From Oscillospiraceae bacterium (lineage in GTDB: Bacteria; Bacillota; Clostridia; Oscillospirales; UBA929), in NCBI GenBank assembly GCA_009784085.1, contig WRCJ01000004.1, positions 1 to 34,983 on the forward strand: DNA of 34,983 nt. The letters are read 5' to 3'. Under the pieces are notes generated by a model. It was not told the DNA's origin and ran no database searches. It worked only from the letters and a program-made list of their open reading frames with translations. Both the position numbers and the translations under genes were made by a program. Of the stretch, positions 23,107 to 31,247 are shown in pieces. Within the stretch, counting starts at the first letter, position 1. Each line of letters opens with the position of its first letter.

Positions 23107-25821
23107 TTATCTCCCTACAGTTTTTTCCAGGATGCCGTTCACCAGCGCCAAGGCGCCTTCCGCTTTGGAAATGTCCTTTCCGCCACCCATGGCGCTGTCC
23201 GGGCGGCCCCCGCCCGACCCGCCCGCGGCCTTGGAGACCTGCCGGACAATGTCCCCGGCGCGGATCCCCCGCATGACAGCGTTTTTGCCACAGACTGCCA
23301 GGAAGGTGAGGTTGTTCTGCTGTGTCCCCGCCAGCACGGCCACCACATCCGGGTCTTTCTCCCGCAGGAAGTCGCCGGCCTGGCGCAGATCGCCGGGCGC
23401 CGTTTCCGGCATCACAACCGTGATGAGTTTGCAGCCGGCCACATCCCGTGCTTCGGCACATAGCCTGTCCATCTCGGCCTTGAGGTTGGCGGCACGTAGC
23501 CTATCCATCTCGCGCCGGGCATCCTTGAGTTCGGACAACACTTGCGCGGCGCGGCGGAGAAGGTCATCGGGCTTGGCCTTGTAGCACTGCGCCAAATCAG
23601 AAAGCGTCCGGCCATCGGCCCGCGCGTCCTCGAAGGCCCGCAGGCCCACATGCGCCTCGATGCGGCGCACGCCGGCGGCCACCGACGACTCGCCGCGCAA
23701 CACAAAGGATCCGATTCCGGAGGTGTTGGGCAGGTGGGTGCCGCCGCAAAGCTCAGTGGACAGGTCGCCCATCTTGACCACGCGAACGAGATCGCCATAC
23801 TTTTCGCCGAACAGGGCCGTGGCGCCCAACGCCTTGGCCTCGTCCATGGCCATCTCCGAGATATCCACGGCGGTCATGGTCAGGGCCATGGTATTGACCG
23901 AATGCTCGATCATCGCCAGCTGTTCTTGGGTGCAGGCGGAATGGTGGGTGAAGTCAAAACGCAGGCGATCCGGCTCGACCAAGGATCCGGCTTGCTGCAC
24001 GTGGTTGCCTAGAGCTTGACGCAACGCGCTGTGGAGCAAATGGGTCGCCGAATGGGCCCGGGCAATGGCCGCCCGCCGCCCGGCGTCCACCTCGGCCTTC
24101 ACGGTGTCGCCCCGGGACAGCTCGCCGGCTTCAACGAAGCCGATATGCAGGAACTTTCCGTCCTTCATGCGCCTCATGTCATCCACGCGCACCAGGGCGC
24201 CCTCCGAGATCAAGCGGCCGGCGTCGGAGATTTGGCCGCCGCTCTCGGCCCAGAAGGGCGTTTGATCCAGCACGATATTGACTGGATCCCCTTCCGAAAC
24301 ACTGTCGCGCAACTGATCCCCCGAGACAAGGGCCAGGACGCGGCCTTCGCTTGCCAGTTTGTCATAGCCGAGGAACACGGTGGCAAGATCGCGATTAAGG
24401 CCGAGATCCATGCCGGCCCAGCCTAGATCCCCCTGGGACTTGCGCGCCTGGCGGGCGCGTTCCCGTTGCTGTTGCATCAGATCGTCAAAAGCCTGCCGGT
24501 CGAGGGTCATGCCCTCCTCCGCCAGTATCTCCTGCGTCAGATCGACTGGGAAACCAAAGGTGTCGTAGAGCCGGAAGGCATCGGCGCCCGGTAGTGTCGT
24601 ACCCGGCAGCGTCGTGCCCGGCAGGTCGGCGTCTGGTTGAGCCGCGCCCGGCAACGTCGTGCCCGGGAGGTCTGTGCCCGAGGCGGCTCGCGCAGCCGCG
24701 ATGGATTCACGCAACAACAGGAGGCCCGCGTCGAGGGTTTTCTCAAAGCGTTCTTCCTCCATGCGGATGACCTGTTCGATATGCGCGGCCCGGGCGCGAA
24801 GTTCCGGATAGGCCGCTTCGCTGTTTTGGATGACCGTGCGGCACACCTGGAACAGGAAGGGTTTTTCCACGCCCAAAAGCCGCCCGTGCCGCGCCGCCCG
24901 GCGCAACAGCCGCCGCAGCACGTAGCCGCGCCCCTCGTTGGAGGGCAGGATGCCGTCGCAGACCATCATCGTGGTCGATCGGATGTGGTCGGTGACAATG
25001 CGCAACGAAATGTCGCTCTTCTCGTCCCGGTGGTAAGCCACGCCGGTGATCGCCGAGATCTCTTCTCGGATGCTCCGGAAGGTGTCCACCTCAAAGATGC
25101 TGTCCACGCCCTGCATCAGGCAAGCCAGCCGCTCCAGGCCCAAGCCCGTGTCGATGTTTTTCTGCTTGAGGGGCGTGTACTGCCCCTGCCCGTCGCCATG
25201 GAACTGGGTAAAGACCAGGTTCCAAAACTCCACATAGCGATCGCAGTCGCAACCCACCTTGCAATCGGCGGCGCCGCAACTGTATCCCTCTCCGCGGTCG
25301 AAATAGATTTCGGAACACGGGCCGCACGGTCCTATGCCAATCTCCCAGAAATTGTCGGCCTTCCCCAGCCTGGTCATGTGGGCGGCATCGACGCCGACCT
25401 CATTCGTCCAGATGTCCCACGCCTCGTCGTCGTCCAGGTACACCGACACATAGAGTTTCTCCCGGGGCATGCCCAACGTCTCGGTGCAAAACTCCCAAGC
25501 CCAGCGCGCCGCCTCCCGCTTGAAGTAGTCGCCAAAGGAAAAGCTGCCCAGCATTTCGAAGAAGGTGGCGTGGCGCGAGGTCTGGCCCACCCGCTCGATA
25601 TCGGGCGTGCGGATGCATTTTTGGCAGGTCGTCGCCCGCTTGCTGGGCGGCGTGAGTTCCCCTGAAAAATACGGCTTGAGGGGCGCCATGCCCGAGTTGA
25701 TGAGCAACAGGGAGGCGTCCCCCTGCGGGATGAGGGGGAAACTGGGCAGGCGCAAGTGTGCCTTGCCCTCGAAGAACGATAGGAATTCCTCCCGGATAGC
25801 GTTGAGTCCCATAGATCGCAT
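23107..25821 (-). CDS. alaS: Alanine--tRNA ligase
   Basis: 904 residues from ATG at 25821, which has AGGAGG 9 nt upstream. The track's TTG at 25848 precedes the ribosome site. The class II catalytic core is at the N-terminus (RHATFFEMLGSFSFGDYFK, GPCGPCSEIYFD, GLGLERLA). The editing domain has HSATH near residue 590 and CGGTH near 692, the zinc and proofreading residues. A DHHA1-type C-terminal domain ends in AAGGSGGGRPDSAMGGG. Residues about 378-411 are an insertion of TTLPG-type five-residue repeats in the loop before the conserved AFRLYDTFGFP. No T-box leader is seen. It lies between mltG and the DivIVA-like gene. Confidence 0.97.
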   Translation of the reverse strand: MRSMGLNAIREEFLSFFEGKAHLRLPSFPLIPQGDASLLLINSGMAPLKPYFSGELTPPSKRATTCQKCIRTPDIERVGQTSRHATFFEMLGSFSFGDYFKREAARWAWEFCTETLGMPREKLYVSVYLDDDEAWDIWTNEVGVDAAHMTRLGKADNFWEIGIGPCGPCSEIYFDRGEGYSCGAADCKVGCDCDRYVEFWNLVFTQFHGDGQGQYTPLKQKNIDTGLGLERLACLMQGVDSIFEVDTFRSIREEISAITGVAYHRDEKSDISLRIVTDHIRSTTMMVCDGILPSNEGRGYVLRRLLRRAARHGRLLGVEKPFLFQVCRTVIQNSEAAYPELRARAAHIEQVIRMEEERFEKTLDAGLLLLRESIAAARAASGTDLPGTTLPGAAQPDADLPGTTLPGTTLPGADAFRLYDTFGFPVDLTQEILAEEGMTLDRQAFDDLMQQQRERARQARKSQGDLGWAGMDLGLNRDLATVFLGYDKLASEGRVLALVSGDQLRDSVSEGDPVNIVLDQTPFWAESGGQISDAGRLISEGALVRVDDMRRMKDGKFLHIGFVEAGELSRGDTVKAEVDAGRRAAIARAHSATHLLHSALRQALGNHVQQAGSLVEPDRLRFDFTHHSACTQEQLAMIEHSVNTMALTMTAVDISEMAMDEAKALGATALFGEKYGDLVRVVKMGDLSTELCGGTHLPNTSGIGSFVLRGESSVAAGVRRIEAHVGLRAFEDARADGRTLSDLAQCYKAKPDDLLRRAAQVLSELKDARREMDRLRAANLKAEMDRLCAEARDVAGCKLITVVMPETAPGDLRQAGDFLREKDPDVVAVLAGTQQNNLTFLAVCGKNAVMRGIRAGDIVRQVSKAAGGSGGGRPDSAMGGGKDISKAEGALALVNGILEKTVGR
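24584..24688. repeat. 15-bp in-frame tandem repeat (about 7 units) in alaS
   Basis: Units such as gtgcccggcaggtcg, gcgcccggcaacgtc and gtacccggcagcgtc repeat every 15 bp. They encode the LPGTT/LPGAD loop. The reading frame is kept. Confidence 0.93.
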
Positions 25822-25857
25822 AGGGGATACCCTCCTGTGTGAATTCAATATTATCGC

Positions 25858-25948
25858 GGTTAATCGGGCGGCGGGTCGACGTTGGCTAATCGGGCGGCGG
25901 GTCGGGCGGCGGGTCGCCGTTGGCTAATCGGCCGGCGGGTCGACGTTG
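25858..25948. repeat. Repeats duplicating the 3' end of mltG
   Basis: On the minus strand the last mltG codons and stop (CAACGTCGACCCGCCGGCCG, then ATTAG) recur twice downstream as units of about 38 and 26 bp, each ending CCCGATTA. The copies fill the gap to alaS. Confidence 0.85.
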
Positions 25949-27144
25949 CCTGATCGCCTGGCCGCGTTTGCCTCGTTGACGACAATCTGGTGTTCTTCAT
26001 AGGTCTTCGAGTATTGATGCACGCCATCCTTGTTTAAGGCATAGAAGTAAAAGTCTGTTTCCTCCGGATCCAGCGCGGCGGTCAAAGAGGATTCGCCGGG
26101 GGAACAGATGGGGCCGGGCGGCAAGCCTGGGTTGCGGTAGGTGTTGTAGGGGCTGTCGATGAGCTTGTCTATCTCGGTCAACGTTTCTTGACCAGGCAAC
26201 GTGTAGAGGAGGGTGGCGTCGATCTCCAGGTATACGAATCTTTCCGGATAGTGCAGGCGGTTGTGGATGACAGAGGATACGAGGTAGGCGTCATTGACAT
26301 CGGCCGCCTCGCGTTCTATCATGGCGGCAATGGTTACCGCTTGATAGATGGACAGCCCCATCTCGTCCGCCCGCTCCCGCATCTTGTCGGTCAGTTTATT
26401 GTTAAAGTTGCTCAGCATCTTTTGCAGGACTTTGACAGGATCGTCCCCCAAGTAAAAATCATAGGTGTCCGGGAAGAGGAAGCCTTCCAGGCGGTTTACG
26501 GTTTTGGGCAGACCTTCCAGAAAGCTGTATTGGAAGTCGTGCGTCCGTGCCGCCATCCACAGTTCTTCCTCTGTGCATACGCCCCTTTCATCCAGGCGCG
26601 CAAATATCTTTTTGAGCGTGAATCCCTCCGGGATAGTCACCTTGACCTCCGATCGGAACTGGGAATCCTTTTTCATGGCGTTCACAATGGCCATGTAATC
26701 CAGGTTGAGCGCGACGACATATGTGCCGGGGACAATCTTCTCCTCGGCGCCGGTGACGCTGGCGAACAATTTAAATATCCAAGGGTATCCGATCAGATCC
26801 TTTTCCAGCAACTTGTTGGCGATGTCGGATATTGTGTCGTCCTCTTCGACGATCACGGTAACCTCGCCATCCGGTTTGGAAAACCCCATCACTTCCTCGA
26901 TGGCAGTCCATGCCAAACTGGCGAGAATAGCCGAAATGCCGACCACAAATAGAAAGTACAGTATACCGGTCAAACAGCCGGTTTGGAGACGGTTGCGTTT
27001 GAAAAGCGGGACAGGCGTTCGGCCATGGCCGACTTTTGTCACGGACAACGCGCCGCCCCGGGCGCCGGTGTCCCTGCGCGCCAGCTGGTTCCGATTTGAC
27101 TGCCGCGCCAGCTGGCTCCGATTTGACTGCTTCGGCTTCGCCAT
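25924..27144 (-). CDS. mltG: Endolytic murein transglycosylase MltG
   Basis: A 406-residue protein that cleaves nascent peptidoglycan and is thought to set strand ends. The N-terminus is cytosolic and basic (1-50) with a repeated NRSQLAR motif. One membrane helix follows (about 57-77), then a LysM-like segment (IVEEDDTISDIANKLLEKDL) and the YceG catalytic domain. The catalytic Glu should be E277 in AAMIEREAADV, matching E. coli E218, with YNTYRNPGLPPGPI downstream. The start ATG has AGGAGC upstream. The gene follows the DJ-1 gene after an AACT-repeat spacer and precedes alaS. Confidence 0.93.
   Translation of the reverse strand: MAKPKQSNRSQLARQSNRNQLARRDTGARGGALSVTKVGHGRTPVPLFKRNRLQTGCLTGILYFLFVVGISAILASLAWTAIEEVMGFSKPDGEVTVIVEEDDTISDIANKLLEKDLIGYPWIFKLFASVTGAEEKIVPGTYVVALNLDYMAIVNAMKKDSQFRSEVKVTIPEGFTLKKIFARLDERGVCTEEELWMAARTHDFQYSFLEGLPKTVNRLEGFLFPDTYDFYLGDDPVKVLQKMLSNFNNKLTDKMRERADEMGLSIYQAVTIAAMIEREAADVNDAYLVSSVIHNRLHYPERFVYLEIDATLLYTLPGQETLTEIDKLIDSPYNTYRNPGLPPGPICSPGESSLTAALDPEETDFYFYALNKDGVHQYSKTYEEHQIVVNEANAARRSGNVDPPAD
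27077..27130. repeat. 27-bp in-frame duplication in mltG
   Basis: Two adjacent copies of cgcgccagctggttccgatt plus tgactgc (27077-27103 and 27104-27130) differ at one base. They encode the duplicated nine-residue step SNRxQLARx near the N-terminus. Confidence 0.93.
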
Positions 27145-27154
27145 AGCGATGCTC

Positions 27155-27179
27155 CTAACTAACTAATAACTAACTAACT
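27155..27179. repeat. AACT tetranucleotide repeat between the DJ-1 gene and mltG
   Basis: The sequence ctaactaactaataactaac continues as taactc, a run of AACT units with one interruption. It ends at the stop of the DJ-1 family gene. Confidence 0.85.
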
Positions 27180-27725
27180 CTTTTGGTAATATATCTCGCG
27201 GCGAATGGCTTCGGCGACCGGCTGCCCGCGCAGGAGCGACACCAAAGCCAACGCGAAATCGGTGGCGGCGCCGGCGGCTTTGGCGGTCACAAAGGGGGGG
27301 TCTGTCACAACTTGGCTGTCGCGCTCCAAGGCAGCGCCATGACTGCGCAATGTTTCCTCGCAAGAGGGGAAGCAGACGGCGCGCCGCCCAGACAGCAAGC
27401 CCAGCTCGGCCAGCAACCCAGGGGCGGCGCAGATGGCGCCGATGGGTTTCCCCCACTTCGACACATCTTTTATCAGCGAAGTGACGGCCTGGCTGGATCG
27501 GAAATGCGCGACGCCAGGGCCGCCCGGCAACACGAGCATCTCCAAATCCAGCAGGATCACCTCTTTGAGCGATGCGTCCGCTTCCACCGTAAACCCGTGG
27601 CTGGAGGTGACGCGGCGGGTGGTCACGCCCACCGTGGTCAGCGGGATATTGGCGCGGCGCAGGATATCGATGGGCACAACAGCCTCAATATCCTCAAATC
27701 CGTCGGCCAAAAGCAAGTATACCAT
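27174..27725 (-). CDS. DJ-1/PfpI family protein (YajL/ThiJ-like)
   Basis: A 183-residue single-domain protein. E14 (in GFEDIEAV) and the nucleophile C99 (in GAICAAPGLLAE) correspond to E18 and C106 of DJ-1. LVLPGGPGV forms the adjacent loop. Family members are reported to act as glyoxalase or deglycase enzymes or oxidative-stress chaperones; the actual substrate here is not known. It sits between a GNAT gene and mltG. A heptamer repeat (tgtcagt) precedes its start. Confidence 0.88.
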   Translation of the reverse strand: MVYLLLADGFEDIEAVVPIDILRRANIPLTTVGVTTRRVTSSHGFTVEADASLKEVILLDLEMLVLPGGPGVAHFRSSQAVTSLIKDVSKWGKPIGAICAAPGLLAELGLLSGRRAVCFPSCEETLRSHGAALERDSQVVTDPPFVTAKAAGAATDFALALVSLLRGQPVAEAIRREIYYQKS

Positions 27726-27741
27726 GGGATGCTCACTCCTC

Positions 27742-27776
27742 TGTCAGTTGTCAGTTGTCTGTTGTCAGTTGTGCAT
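27742..27776. repeat. Heptanucleotide tandem repeat upstream of the DJ-1 gene
   Basis: Five consecutive 7-bp units, tgtcagt, tgtcagt, tgtctgt, tgtcagt and tgtgcat, fill the gap between the GNAT and DJ-1 genes and include the GNAT stop codon. Confidence 0.9.
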
Positions 27777-28748
27777 GAGTTGCATATAGGGGGCGCCATC
27801 GGAAAAGAGAAGCTCTGTGAAGCTTGCGATATCAAGCGTATCCTCGAAGGCGGGGCCGGGGTCGTGGTCGGGGTCGTGGCCGGGGTCGTGGCTGGGGCCG
27901 GGGGTGCGTGGAGGTGTGTTGCCTGAGTTCCAGGGGGCATGCGGGTCGTCCAGTTTGCGCGGGGGGATGCGCAGGGCGTTCTGCCGCGCCACGCCGGATA
28001 CCAGGGCGGCGTTTACCACCCGCAGGCATCCTGTGGGCCTCTCCGGGCCGTCTTCCCGCGCGCCGGGGCCGAAGCATTCCATCGGCGGGGCATCGTCGCC
28101 CCGGGGGAACACGGCATACCCAAGGGCGCCGTCCAAAAGGATTCGCCCGCCGCCCAACGCGCACTCGCGCAACGCGCCGCGCCAGTGTTCGGGCGTGCGG
28201 CGGACATGCGGCCTGCCGGCGAGCGACGTTTCGTAGAGGGCATCCAGCAGCGGGATGTGTCCCTCGTCGGCCGGCTGAGGCGTCCCGGAAAAATCGTAAG
28301 CCAAGGGCGGTTGGGTGAACACCGGCGCGAACCCAAAGGATCGGTAGTAGGCGAACAGCCATTGTTGCTGAGGGATCAGTGCGGCAAAGGCTACGCCGCG
28401 CAGATGCATCTCGAAGAGTGCTTGGTCGAGAAGGTCGCCAGCCAGCCCGCGCCGGCGGAAATCGGGATGCGTCCCCACGCCGTAGATGTAAGACAGTGGC
28501 ATATCGCGCCCCAACCAGGTAAACGTGTAGGGCATCATGTGCAACATGGCCACGACCTGCCCATGATCTTGCGCCTGCCCATGCCCATGCCCCGCCTCGC
28601 ACAGCAAGGCATGGGAAGGATCGTACAACGCCTTGAAAAAGTACGCCGTAAAGAGATCCTCGCCGGGGAAACAGGCTTCCCACAAGGCCATGACGGCGGG
28701 AGAATCCCCAGCCTGGGCGTAACGAATCGTCAATTGATTGTTATCCAT
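27765..28748 (-). CDS. GNAT family N-acetyltransferase
   Basis: A 327-residue protein. The N-terminal GNAT fold begins ITIRYAQAGDSPAVMALWE-like; the acetyl-CoA motif A is GVGTHPDFRRRGLAGDLLDQAL, and FAYYRSFGFAPV is motif B. Beyond about residue 160 there is an extra C-terminal domain, giving an architecture like longer Eis-like acetyltransferases, though identity is not established. Two low-complexity insertions occur: GHGHGQAQDHGQ, and a DPGHDPDHDPG run coded by 12-bp repeats. Its start overlaps the DUF2156 gene by 8 bp. The substrate is unknown. Confidence 0.8.
   Translation of the reverse strand: MDNNQLTIRYAQAGDSPAVMALWEACFPGEDLFTAYFFKALYDPSHALLCEAGHGHGQAQDHGQVVAMLHMMPYTFTWLGRDMPLSYIYGVGTHPDFRRRGLAGDLLDQALFEMHLRGVAFAALIPQQQWLFAYYRSFGFAPVFTQPPLAYDFSGTPQPADEGHIPLLDALYETSLAGRPHVRRTPEHWRGALRECALGGGRILLDGALGYAVFPRGDDAPPMECFGPGAREDGPERPTGCLRVVNAALVSGVARQNALRIPPRKLDDPHAPWNSGNTPPRTPGPSHDPGHDPDHDPGPAFEDTLDIASFTELLFSDGAPYMQLMHN
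27858..27900. repeat. 12-bp in-frame tandem repeat in the GNAT gene
   Basis: ggggtcgtggtc, ggggtcgtggcc and ggggtcgtggct follow directly, then a degenerate fourth. They encode His-Asp-Pro steps near the C-terminus on the minus strand. Confidence 0.9.
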
Positions 28749-29688
28749 TGCTATTCATATTTATATCGATATCCGTATCCGTATCCGTATGCATTGCGGC
28801 GCGTACAGCCGTGTAGCGCATGAGCAATTCTATCGGGTGATAGGATAGCTTGGCGCGGCGTAAACCTTCCAGCCCTAAATCTTCCTCGCGGTTGACATAG
28901 GTCGCCCAAGAACCCTGGTGGCGCAAAAAGGCGCGGTTGATCATCTGATAGGCGCCCACCACATCGTAATCGGCCTTCTCGACATGGATGTCGATGGTAT
29001 CCGCCCCGCAGGGGGAACCCAGCGTGAAGGCTACTACGCGGCCATCGACGCGCAACAAGCCGCCGTAAGCGCCCAGCGATTCCAGGTTCTGCAGCAACAA
29101 CGTAATGGCGGCGGACTCCTCTTGCAGGGAGTGATTGGAGGCGTAGTTGTTTTTACGACACCAGATAGCCTGGAAGGCCCATACGTCGCCTATATTATCC
29201 GGCGATATCTCTTCATATGACCAGCGGCTGGCATATGTGCTTTCAAAGCGGGCGATGAAATTTCGCTTCGCGTGGTATTTCTTCCCAGGTAACGTTCGCA
29301 AATCGGAGGCCAGATACAAGTAGTCGGCGATGTCCGGGCAAGCGGTGAACGCATATCTGCCGGGCAACACGCCTTCCACCTTTTCCCGCGTGGCTTTCGT
29401 CAGGCCGCGCAATACTAGGGGGTATCGTTGTTCCTCGGTATATCGTTCCAGTTGCAACAGGGAGGCGCCCAAGTCCCCCGGCCCATAGGGCAGTAAAAAG
29501 GAGGGGTGCGCGCCCATGGCACTGCGTATATACAGCATGTCGCCCCAATCACACAGCGAAACCTTGAATTTGTCGCGCCACATGTACAACGCCGCAAAAG
29601 AACCTTCGCTGGTCTTCTCCCGAAAGAAATCTTTGTAGGAGAAAAACAATGGTTTGTGATGGATGTCGATGTCTTCAAACTTCAGCAT
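28741..29688 (-). CDS. DUF2156 (phosphatidylglycerol lysyltransferase-like domain) protein
   Basis: A 315-residue soluble protein matching the C-terminal acyltransferase domain of LysX/MprF-type proteins: EGSFAALYMWRDKF at the start, then YHAKRNFIARFE, and a GNAT-like half with FTLGSPCGADTIDIHVEKAD and SWATYVNREEDLGLEGLRRAKLSY. No flippase membrane domain is present. These stand-alone proteins are common in Clostridia and lack a firmly known substrate. The last residues are a hexamer-coded HTDTDTDIDI tail running into the GNAT start. It overlaps tagA by 7 bp, and AAGGGGA precedes its ATG. Confidence 0.83.
   Translation of the reverse strand: MLKFEDIDIHHKPLFFSYKDFFREKTSEGSFAALYMWRDKFKVSLCDWGDMLYIRSAMGAHPSFLLPYGPGDLGASLLQLERYTEEQRYPLVLRGLTKATREKVEGVLPGRYAFTACPDIADYLYLASDLRTLPGKKYHAKRNFIARFESTYASRWSYEEISPDNIGDVWAFQAIWCRKNNYASNHSLQEESAAITLLLQNLESLGAYGGLLRVDGRVVAFTLGSPCGADTIDIHVEKADYDVVGAYQMINRAFLRHQGSWATYVNREEDLGLEGLRRAKLSYHPIELLMRYTAVRAAMHTDTDTDIDINMNSNG
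28759..28790. repeat. Hexanucleotide repeat at the end of the DUF2156 gene
   Basis: Three perfect atccgt units (28771-28788) plus flanking atcgat-like units encode a Thr-Asp dipeptide repeat tail just upstream of the GNAT start codon. Confidence 0.88.
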
Positions 29689-30416
29689 TTGATCCCCTTG
29701 GTTTTATATTTTCTTACCTTCAGCATAAAGGCGGGCAACCGGAAGACCCGGACAATGCGCTTGGGCTGGCGAAGTATGCGATACAGCCACTCCAGCCCCA
29801 ACCTGATAAACAGCTTCGGCGCCCGTTTCACGTTGCCGGCCCATACGTCCAAGGCGCCACCCAGGCCGACCAGCAACCGCGCACCGGTCATAACGCCGTA
29901 ACGTCGCATGAAAAGCTCCTGCTTTGGCGCCCCCAAGCAGACAAACAACGCATGGGCGCCGCTCTCCCTGACGGCTTCGGCGACGTCTTCCGGCGCGTCG
30001 GCGTATGAATAGCCGTCCAGCGTCCCGCAAATCGGAAGGCCCGGATGGGCGGCTTCCATGCGTTTCGCGGCTTCCTCGGCCACGCCGGGCTTCCCGCCAT
30101 AGAAGAAGACAGGGATCCCCCGCTCGGCCAGCGTCGGCAACAATGCCTCCGCAAAGTCGATGCCGGACACCCGTTGCGTGATAGGGTGCCCCAGCTTGCG
30201 CGCCGCCCTTACCACGCCCACGCCGTCCGGGAGCACCATGTCGGCGGCGCGCAACGCCCGGAGCAAGGCGGCGTCCCGGCACGCCAGCCATACGATCTCT
30301 GCGTTGGGCGTGACCACCGTGTGGGCATTCTCCCCGCCCAGGAAGGAAAGCGCGCGCTCCACGGCTTGGGGGAGGGTCAGGCAGTCGAAGGGGACGCCCA
30401 AAATGTCGCAGCGCAC
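29682..30416 (-). CDS. tagA: WecG/TagA/CpsF family glycosyltransferase (GT26)
   Basis: A 244-residue enzyme of the family that transfers N-acetylmannosamine or a related sugar onto an undecaprenyl-linked GlcNAc, as in wall teichoic acid linkage or exopolysaccharide synthesis. Signatures are VVTPNAEIVWLA, MVLPDGVGVV, FFYGGKPGVAEEAA, LFVCLGAPKQELFM and the C-terminal RAPKLFIRLGLEWLYRI, with a basic membrane-binding tail. The start is GTG with GAGAGGGAG upstream. It is the first gene of the long minus-strand train and has its own promoter. No other wall-polymer genes are in the window, so the exact polymer is open; the symbol is by family. Confidence 0.85.
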   Translation of the reverse strand: MRCDILGVPFDCLTLPQAVERALSFLGGENAHTVVTPNAEIVWLACRDAALLRALRAADMVLPDGVGVVRAARKLGHPITQRVSGIDFAEALLPTLAERGIPVFFYGGKPGVAEEAAKRMEAAHPGLPICGTLDGYSYADAPEDVAEAVRESGAHALFVCLGAPKQELFMRRYGVMTGARLLVGLGGALDVWAGNVKRAPKLFIRLGLEWLYRILRQPKRIVRVFRLPAFMLKVRKYKTKGIKC

Positions 30417-30450
30417 GGCTTACTCCCTCTCTCGATGCAATCTCGCATCA

Positions 30451-30479
30451 ATTCTACCACACAACCGCATCGTTGGCAA
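30451..30479 (-). promoter_or_regulatory. Promoter of the tagA-led operon
   Basis: The minus strand reads TTGCCA (30479-30474), 17 nt, TAGAAT (30456-30451). The -35 box overlaps the first of two 12-bp direct repeats. Confidence 0.75.
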
Positions 30480-30508
30480 GAGAGCATATATTTTTAGCAA
30501 GAGAGCAT
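30476..30508. promoter_or_regulatory. Paired 12-bp direct repeats, possible operator
   Basis: gcaagagagcat occurs at 30476-30487 and 30497-30508, exactly 21 bp apart (two helical turns). It overlaps and lies upstream of the tagA promoter -35 box, as expected for binding by a regulator in helical phase. The regulator is unknown. Confidence 0.6.
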
Positions 30509-30520
30509 GTGCTTTTTAAT

Positions 30521-30542
30521 GGCGCCGATAAAAATCGGCGCC
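30521..30542. repeat. 9-bp-stem inverted repeat in the tagA/abiEi divergent region
   Basis: ggcgccgat (30521-30529) and atcggcgcc (30534-30542) are perfect arms with an aaaa loop. The following cctgta makes it resemble the dispersed gtagggg-type palindromes. No T-run on either strand supports a terminator. Confidence 0.65.
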
Positions 30543-30599
30543 CCTGTATGGGTCATGTGAAGGGCATTTCCAATAACTCTTTGCCCAGAAATTCTATTG

Positions 30600-30627
30600 T
30601 TTACATTTCGCTGATATGTGATATAAT
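30600..30627 (+). promoter_or_regulatory. Promoter of the abiE operon
   Basis: TTTACA (30600-30605), 16 nt, TATAAT (30622-30627), followed by AAGGAGG before the ATG at 30660. AbiEi-type antitoxins usually repress their own promoter. Confidence 0.8.
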
Positions 30628-30659
30628 ATTAGCATAAAAAGAACAAGGAGGCGAACGGT

Positions 30660-31247
30660 ATGGATAACAGGCTCCAAGATGCCCTGCGGGAAAACGGCGG
30701 GTTTATTACCGTCGCTCAGGGCAAAAAAGCCGGTTTGTCGCACACAAGTATTTTGCGGGCGACAAAAGCCGGCCATATCGAGCGTGTCGCTCACGGCGTC
30801 TATGAAGCCGCCGATAAGTTTGACGATGTTTTATACGCAAGCCAACTACGTCGGCCGAAGATGATTTACTCTCACGGTACGGCGTTGTATTTGCATGACC
30901 TGTCCGACCGCGACCCGCTTAACCTTTCTGTCACCGTCCCGACTGGGTATAACACAAAGCAGCTTGTTTCGGAGGGGTTTACCGTTTTTTCAGTAAAAAA
31001 AGATTTGTATAGCAACGGTGCAACCAAAATCAAAACCAAGTATGATAACGAAGTCACAGCATATAACCTGGAGCGTACAATCTGCGATTGTGTCCGTAGC
31101 CGGAGCCGTATGGACGCGGAGATCGTGACCGAAGCCGTCAAGCGGTACGCACGGAGCAAAGACCGGGACGTTCACACGTTGATGGAAACGGCGGCTATGT
31201 TCGGCGTACAAAAAATCATGCGTACTTATATGGAGGTGTTACTGTGA
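30660..31247 (+). CDS. abiEi: AbiEi-type antitoxin (type IV toxin-antitoxin / abortive infection)
   Basis: A 195-residue protein. The N-terminal winged-helix domain (GGFITVAQGKKAGLSHTSILRA, then HGVYEAADKFDD) binds promoter DNA in the family. The C-terminal part (SHGTALYLHDLSDRDP, TVPTGYN, LERTICDCVR) fits the AbiEi C-terminal antitoxin domain. ATG with AAGGAGG upstream. The stop overlaps the toxin GTG start as GTGA, indicating coupled translation. The gene is less GC-rich than its neighbours, consistent with an accessory defence module. Confidence 0.87.
   Translation: MDNRLQDALRENGGFITVAQGKKAGLSHTSILRATKAGHIERVAHGVYEAADKFDDVLYASQLRRPKMIYSHGTALYLHDLSDRDPLNLSVTVPTGYNTKQLVSEGFTVFSVKKDLYSNGATKIKTKYDNEVTAYNLERTICDCVRSRSRMDAEIVTEAVKRYARSKDRDVHTLMETAAMFGVQKIMRTYMEVLL

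Noticed and set aside
23078-23461. N-terminal extension of the DivIVA-like ORF
   Set aside because: The extension overlaps the alaS 3' end in another frame; ATG at 23077 has its own Shine-Dalgarno site and a DivIVA-like N-terminus.
24637-25665. 342-residue plus-strand ORF
   Set aside because: Antisense shadow of alaS, whose motifs are unambiguous.
25822-25923. T-box leader of alaS
   Set aside because: The gap is about 100 bp, mostly mltG-end repeats, with no T-box or terminator structure.
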